From assembly GCF_014892515.1 (NCBI RefSeq), contig NZ_JADBGR010000112.1:62001-126000 (forward strand): a DNA stretch of 64,000 nt, in the 5' to 3' direction. The notes beneath the pieces were generated by a model, which worked only from the letters and a program-made list of their open reading frames with translations, was not told the origin of the DNA and made no database searches. Position 1 is the stretch's first letter. Each line of letters starts with the position of its first letter. Source of the DNA: Myceligenerans pegani. Its GTDB lineage: Bacteria; Actinomycetota; Actinomycetes; Actinomycetales; Cellulomonadaceae. Position numbers and translations under genes: made by a program. Shown here piece after piece: positions 59,640 to 64,000 of this stretch.

Positions 59640-60767
59640 ATGCGCGGACGACGTAGAGGAGCGGCTCTCCTGGCCGCAGGGGCGCTCGCCCTGACCGCCT
59701 GCTCGGGCGGCGACGACGAAGCCGCCGCAGGGGGTGGCGGCGAGGCCGTCGCCGATGTGGCGGCCGCCGAGAAGTTCCTGGAGCCCTGGACGGGCACGGG
59801 GGACAAGGACGTGCTGATCGACGAGCCGCTCGAGGCGCCCGTCGCGGAAGGCACCACGGTGGTGTACCTCGACGTGGGCACCCCGGTCAGCGCCGTCATG
59901 TGGGAGAACCTCCAGGCGCCGGCCGAGCTGCTCGGCATCGAGCTCGAGCGGGTCGAGGTGGGCCGCGACGCGCAGTCCATCAACACGGCGATGAACACCG
60001 TGGTGGAGCTGGCGCCCGACGGCGTCATCAACATCACCCTGGACCCGATCTTCTTCGAGCCGCAGATCGAGCAGTTCGACGCGCTCGGCATCCCGATCGC
60101 GAGCGGGTCGGTCATGACCACCGTCGAGCACGGGCTGCCCGAGGCGTTCAACGGCCCCGAGTGGATGAAGACCAACGGCGCCGTTCTCGCCGCTACCGCG
60201 GTGCAGCGGTCCGGCGGGGCGGGGGAGTACGTGTTCTACAACGTGCCCGAGTTCCCGTTCTCGGCGCTCGAGCTCGAGGGCGCACGGGCCAAGATGGCCG
60301 AGCTCTGCCCCGAGTGCACCCTGCGTGTGGTCGACATCCCGATCGCCGAGCTCGGCTCGACCGCGTCCGACCGGGTCGTGAGCGACCTGCAGGCCAACCC
60401 GCAGACGGAGTACTTCATCGCCGCCGTCGACGAGGTGCAGATCGGCCTGCCGCAGAAACTCGGCCTCGCCGGCCTCGCCGTGGACGGGATCGGCATGTGG
60501 ACCGCCCCGCCGAACTACGAGCAGATCATCGCGGGCGACCAGGATGCCAGCCTGTCCGTCGACCTCAACCTCATGATGTGGACGGTCCTGGACCAGCTCC
60601 TGCGCGAGATCGGCGGGCAGGAGTACGAGTGGCCCGACGTGCAGACGCGCGCCGCGACCCTGTCCCACGTCACCCACCAGGAGAACGCTCCCGAGGATCC
60701 CGTCGTCGGGTACGTGTCCATCCCCGACTACCAGGAGCGGTTCGCCGCACTCTGGCTCGCGGACTGA
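59640..60767 (+). CDS. ABC transporter substrate-binding lipoprotein (sugar-binding, CUT2-like)
   Basis: A 375-residue exported lipoprotein. Signal MRGRRRGAALLAAGALALTA is followed by the lipobox LTAC. The mature protein has the periplasmic-binding-protein-I fold typical of RbsB-like proteins (VVYLDVGTPVSAVMWENLQA, LAPDGVINITLDPIFFEPQI, DRVVSDLQANPQTEYFIAAV, AVDGIGMWTAPPNYEQIIAG). Ligand not deducible. It lies 33 bp after the aldehyde dehydrogenase and 14 bp before the ATPase gene. Confidence 0.88.
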   Translation: MRGRRRGAALLAAGALALTACSGGDDEAAAGGGGEAVADVAAAEKFLEPWTGTGDKDVLIDEPLEAPVAEGTTVVYLDVGTPVSAVMWENLQAPAELLGIELERVEVGRDAQSINTAMNTVVELAPDGVINITLDPIFFEPQIEQFDALGIPIASGSVMTTVEHGLPEAFNGPEWMKTNGAVLAATAVQRSGGAGEYVFYNVPEFPFSALELEGARAKMAELCPECTLRVVDIPIAELGSTASDRVVSDLQANPQTEYFIAAVDEVQIGLPQKLGLAGLAVDGIGMWTAPPNYEQIIAGDQDASLSVDLNLMMWTVLDQLLREIGGQEYEWPDVQTRAATLSHVTHQENAPEDPVVGYVSIPDYQERFAALWLAD

Positions 60768-60781
60768 GGAAGGACCCCATC

Positions 60782-62227
60782 ATGGCCGACGGCCTCGCCC
60801 CAGCCCTCCTGCGCGTCACCGACCTCGTCAAGACGTTCCCCGGACTGACGGCGCTCGACCACGTGAGCCTGGAGGTCCGCGGGGGCGAGGTCGTGGCGGT
60901 CGTCGGGCACAACGGCTCGGGCAAGTCCACCCTCGTCAAGATCCTCGCCGGGGCGTACGCCGCCGACGGCGGCGCGGTCGTGACGGAGGAGGGCACCGAG
61001 CTCCACTTCATCCACCAGGACCTCGCCCTGATCGGCGAACTCACGGCCGTCGAGAACCTCGCGCTGTACAAGTCCCCGGACCCGGACCGCGCCTGCGAGC
61101 TCGTCGGGCGGTTCGGTCCCGTGTTCGACATCGAGGCGCCCGTCCGTGATCTCACCCCCGCGCAGCGGGCCGTGGTCGCGATCAGCCGCGCGCTCGACGG
61201 CTGGACGCACCCCGCGAACGTCGTCGTGCTGGACGAGTCCACGGAGTCGCTGCACAAGACCGAGGTCGACGTCCTGTTCGACGCCGTCCGGCGGCTGGCC
61301 GCCGACGGCGCGGGCGTCGTCTTCGTGTCCCACCGTCTCGACGAGGTCCTCACCCTGGCCGACCGCGTCGTCGTCCTGCGCGACGGGCGGAAGGTCGCCG
61401 ACGAACCCGTCGCCACCCTCGGGCACGGCCGCCTCGTCGAACTCATCACCGGCGGCCAGGCCGCGATGGCTCACACCCACGAGACCACCGTGCGCGACGG
61501 CGACCCCGTCCTCACCGTCCGCGGCCTGCGCGGCGGCACCGTCGAGCACCTCGATCTCGACCTGCGGCCCGGCGAGATCGTCGGCGTGGCCGGTGTCCTC
61601 GGTTCCGGGCGTGAGGCGCTGCCCTCGCTCCTGTACGGCGCGGCCTCCGGTGCGGCTGACGAGCTGACGGTCTCCGGTGCGCCCTATCCGCGGCGGTCGC
61701 CCGGGGGCAGCCTGAGCCGCGGGATCGCCTTCGTCCCCGGCGACCGCGCCCGCCACGGGTCCGTCCGGGACCTCACCGCCCGGGAGAACCTCACACTGCC
61801 GCAGCTGCGGACGCTGACCGGGCGGTTCGGCAACCTCTCGGCCCGCCGTGAGCACGCCGAGGCGGACCGCCTCTTCACCACGTACCAGGTCCGCCCCGCC
61901 CGCCCCGAACAGCGCTTCGCCCTGTTCTCCGGCGGCAACCAGCAGAAGATCGTCATGGCCCGGGCCCTCCGTGACGATCCTGCCGTCCTCCTGCTCGACG
62001 AACCCACCCAGGGCGTCGACATCGGCGCCAAGGCCGCGATCTACGACGCCGTCGAGAGCGCGGCCGCCGCCGGCACCGCCGTCCTCGTCAGCTCGTCCGA
62101 CGCCAAGGAACTCCTGCGCCTCTGCGACCGCGTGCTCGTCCTGCGCGACGGCCGCTGCGCAGCCGTCCTGACCGGCACCGACCTGACCGAGCACCGCCTC
62201 GTCACCGAGGGCTACGGGCTCTCCTGA
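60782..62227 (+). CDS. ABC transporter ATPase with two nucleotide-binding domains (RbsA/MglA type)
   Basis: A 481-residue tandem ATPase of the CUT2 sugar-importer type. Domain 1 has Walker A VVGHNGSGKST, Q-loop FIHQDLAL, Walker B NVVVLDEST and H-loop FVSHRLDEV, but its signature reads DLTPAQRAVVAISRAL instead of LSGGQ. Domain 2 has a degenerate Walker A (VAGVLGSGREAL) as in RbsA, a normal signature LFSGGNQQKIVMARAL and Walker B VLLLDEPTQGVDIG. The two halves thus complement each other. ATG 60782. Confidence 0.92.
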   Translation: MADGLAPALLRVTDLVKTFPGLTALDHVSLEVRGGEVVAVVGHNGSGKSTLVKILAGAYAADGGAVVTEEGTELHFIHQDLALIGELTAVENLALYKSPDPDRACELVGRFGPVFDIEAPVRDLTPAQRAVVAISRALDGWTHPANVVVLDESTESLHKTEVDVLFDAVRRLAADGAGVVFVSHRLDEVLTLADRVVVLRDGRKVADEPVATLGHGRLVELITGGQAAMAHTHETTVRDGDPVLTVRGLRGGTVEHLDLDLRPGEIVGVAGVLGSGREALPSLLYGAASGAADELTVSGAPYPRRSPGGSLSRGIAFVPGDRARHGSVRDLTARENLTLPQLRTLTGRFGNLSARREHAEADRLFTTYQVRPARPEQRFALFSGGNQQKIVMARALRDDPAVLLLDEPTQGVDIGAKAAIYDAVESAAAAGTAVLVSSSDAKELLRLCDRVLVLRDGRCAAVLTGTDLTEHRLVTEGYGLS

Positions 62228-62229
62228 TC

Positions 62230-63204
62230 ATGCACACCCCTCCCGAGGAGCACCCCGTGCGCGCCGCACTGTCCTTCCACAACATCAGCGCGATCTACAT
62301 CTTCGTCATCATGTTCATCGTCTTCTCCGTCTGGATCCCGGAGAAGTTCCTCCAGCCCGGCGTGTGGCGCTCCCTGCTCGACGCCGAGGCGCTGACGGGC
62401 CTTGCCGCCATCGCTGCCCTGTTGCCCCTGGTGGCCGGGTCACTCAACCTGGCGGTCGGAGCCCAGGTGGGGTTCTGCGCGATCCTGTCCGCGTTCCTCC
62501 TGTCGAAGGCGGGGCTGCCGATCGCGCTGCAACTGCCTGCCGTCGTTCTCGCCGGCGCCCTGATCGGCTACCTGACGGCTCTGGTCATCACCCGGCTGCG
62601 GGTCGAGCCGATCATCGCCACGCTGGGCATGAGCTCGGTCCTCCTCGCGGGCATGGCGTGGGTCTCGGGCTCCCAGCAGATCCTCGATCTGGGCCCGGAC
62701 TACCGCAGGATCGCGACCACGCAGTTCGGCGGCGTCACGGTGCCGGTCTACGTCCTGCTCGTGGTGGCCGTCGTGACCTGGTACGTCCTGGAGCGCACGC
62801 CCGTGGGCCGCCGGATGTACGCCGCCGGGTACAACCCCGAGGCCGCACGCCTCGCGGGGGTGGACGTCGCCCGGCTGAAGACGGGCACGCTCGTCGCGGG
62901 CGGCGCCATCGCGGCCCTGGCGGGGGCACTCCTGACGAGCCGGATCAACGCGGGCGACCCGACGGTCGGCCCCAGCTTCCTCCTGCCCGCACTGACCGCG
63001 GTCTTCCTCGGCTCCACGCAGTTCAGGCGCGGCCGGTTCAACGTGTGGGGCACGCTCGTCGCGATGTACGTCCTCGCCGTGGGCATCAAGGGACTCCAGC
63101 TCGGCGGGTCGCCACGCTGGGTGAACGACCTGTTCTACGGCCTGGCGCTCCTCCTGGCCGTCGCGCTGTCGCAGTGGGAGAAGCGCAGCGCCCGGCGCCG
63201 CTGA
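62230..63204 (+). CDS. ABC transporter permease (RbsC/CUT2 family)
   Basis: A 324-residue membrane permease with about eight to ten helices. The conserved segment LAAIAALLPLVAGSLNLAVG matches the RbsC family, as do IATLGMSSVLLAGMAWVSGS and YAAGYNPEAARLAGVDVARL, the coupling-helix region that contacts the ATPase. FLLPALTAVFLGSTQFRRGR is the last family block. ATG 62230 begins three bases after the ATPase stop. With the two upstream genes it makes a complete importer for a sugar or related compound. Confidence 0.92.
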   Translation: MHTPPEEHPVRAALSFHNISAIYIFVIMFIVFSVWIPEKFLQPGVWRSLLDAEALTGLAAIAALLPLVAGSLNLAVGAQVGFCAILSAFLLSKAGLPIALQLPAVVLAGALIGYLTALVITRLRVEPIIATLGMSSVLLAGMAWVSGSQQILDLGPDYRRIATTQFGGVTVPVYVLLVVAVVTWYVLERTPVGRRMYAAGYNPEAARLAGVDVARLKTGTLVAGGAIAALAGALLTSRINAGDPTVGPSFLLPALTAVFLGSTQFRRGRFNVWGTLVAMYVLAVGIKGLQLGGSPRWVNDLFYGLALLLAVALSQWEKRSARRR

Positions 63205-63261
63205 GCAGACCCTCGGTTGTCTCGATGTGGTCTCGGTCCATGACCGACGCCACGTCAGGAG

Positions 63262-63290
63262 TTGACCGTGGTCCGGCCGGTGCATAGTGT
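63262..63290 (+). promoter_or_regulatory. Promoter of the SsuA/NMT1-like binding-protein gene
   Basis: TTGACC (63262-63267), a 17-bp spacer and TAGTGT (63285-63290) form a good sigma-70-type promoter. It would give a leader of about 97 bases before GTG 63394. No known riboswitch was recognised in that leader. Confidence 0.65.
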
Positions 63291-63393
63291 TCACTCTCAG
63301 CACATCCGTTCGCTGTGCGGTCGCCTCTTCGGTGTCGGAGGGGCGCAGGCACTGTCGGGCATGTGCGTCCGTCGTCGTTCGAAGGAGAACCCA

Positions 63394-64000
63394 GTGCGTC
63401 GTCACCTGACGTCGGTCGCCGTGGTCGTGGCCGCCACCCTTGTCCTTTCCGCCTGTTCCGGCGGCGGCTCCGCGCAGTCGTCTGCGGACAGCGGTGAACT
63501 CACCCCCGTCACCGTCGGGGTCATCCCGATCGTGGACGTGGCCCCCATCTATCTCGGCGTCAAGGAGGGCTTCTTCGAGGAAGAGGGGCTCGACGTGACG
63601 CTCGAGCTCGCCCAGGGCGGCGCGGCGATCGTGCCCGCGGTCGTGAGCGGGGACTACCAGTTCGGCTTCAGCAACGTCACCTCGCTCGTCCTGGCCACTG
63701 ACCAGGGCGTGCCGCTCAAGGCGGTGGCGGCCGGGAACTTCACGACCGGCGAGGCGGGCGCGGACTTCAGCGCCGTCGTCGTCCCCGAGGGCTCCGAGAT
63801 CGCCTCGGCGAAGGACCTGGAGGGCAAGACCGTCGCGGTCAACACCCTGAACAACATCGGCGACTCCACGGTCCGCGCCGCCGTCGAGGCCAACGGCGGC
63901 GACCCGGCCGCCGTCGAGTTCGTCGAGCTGGGCTTCCCGGACATGCCGGCCGCGCTCGCCGAGAGGCAGGTCGACGCCGCCTGGGTCGTGGAACCCTTCA
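63394..64000 (+). CDS. ABC substrate-binding lipoprotein, SsuA/NMT1-like (cut by the window end)
   Basis: The first 202 residues of a solute-binding lipoprotein. Signal VRRHLTSVAVVVAATLVLSA is followed by lipobox LSAC. The mature part reads VTVGVIPIVDVAPIYLGVKE, GFFEEEGLDVTLELAQGGAA, FGFSNVTSLVLA and LEGKTVAVNTLNN, the NMT1/SsuA-type fold used for nitrate, alkylsulfonates, taurine or thiamine precursors. Ligand unknown. GTG 63394 follows GAAGGAG (63381-63387). The gene runs off the end; its own permease and ATPase are presumably downstream. Confidence 0.9.
   Translation, partial: MRRHLTSVAVVVAATLVLSACSGGGSAQSSADSGELTPVTVGVIPIVDVAPIYLGVKEGFFEEEGLDVTLELAQGGAAIVPAVVSGDYQFGFSNVTSLVLATDQGVPLKAVAAGNFTTGEAGADFSAVVVPEGSEIASAKDLEGKTVAVNTLNNIGDSTVRAAVEANGGDPAAVEFVELGFPDMPAALAERQVDAAWVVEPF

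Noticed and set aside
63291-63393. Leader before the SsuA/NMT1-like gene as a thiamine riboswitch
   Set aside because: The conserved CTGAGA and ACCTGATCTGG-type elements of that riboswitch are not present.

Overview
This is a 64 kb chromosomal segment of a high-GC actinobacterium. GTG starts and four-base stop/start overlaps are frequent, several genes appear to be transcribed without a leader, and the core genes (scpB-rluB-cmk-der, recQ, a mycobacterial-type succinate dehydrogenase) are actinobacterial. The protein flavour suggests Micrococcales, perhaps near Promicromonosporaceae/Cellulosimicrobium. That placement is an inference from reading the proteins, not from a search.

Layout. Positions 1-21,840 look like ordinary chromosome. 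They hold the scpB-rluB-cmk-der block, a GNAT, DoxX, RecQ, a methyltransferase, a DUF4442 protein, a BadF-type kinase, a BCCT osmolyte transporter, an ECF42-type sigma factor with its DGPF/YCII partner, a DUF2071 protein, a 1,208-residue secreted phosphodiester-glycosidase/phosphoesterase fusion, and a MerR-controlled efflux pump. Next to the pump lies a small structured RNA-like element with its own terminator. Positions 22,000-25,430 are a small accessory patch: a membrane peptide, a metallophosphoesterase, a methyltransferase and an intact IS5/IS427-type insertion sequence with a TTA target duplication. Positions 25,426-30,700 form an energy and redox block. It has a palindromic leader, a small protein, the Sdh1-type succinate dehydrogenase genes, a coupled unknown gene, then thioredoxin with a CsoR/CstR-family regulator whose operator sits inside the promoter.

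A tRNA-Pro(GGG) at 32,600 marks the edge of a long minus-strand conjugative-element remnant (about 32,702-48,118). Present are a primase-polymerase, a ParB-like protein, a TcpC-like protein, an M23 peptidase, small membrane proteins, a TrbL-like channel protein and an SCO6880-type protein. The VirB4-type ATPase, coupling protein, relaxase and integrase are not in the window, so the element is probably defective or rearranged. A separate cargo module (MarR, VOC, NmrA/QorB-like, EVE) interrupts its transfer operon at 38.2-41.2 kb.

Positions 48,900-57,000 are a patchwork of regulators (WYL, two TetR), small enzymes, two decayed genes, and a TadE-anchored extracellular protein with three copies of an unfamiliar domain. 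This is the most novel-looking gene in the window. From 57,054 to 63,204 an AraC regulator faces an operon of aldehyde dehydrogenase plus a complete sugar-type ABC importer (binding protein, double ATPase, permease). The window ends inside an SsuA/NMT1-like binding protein that has a clear promoter.
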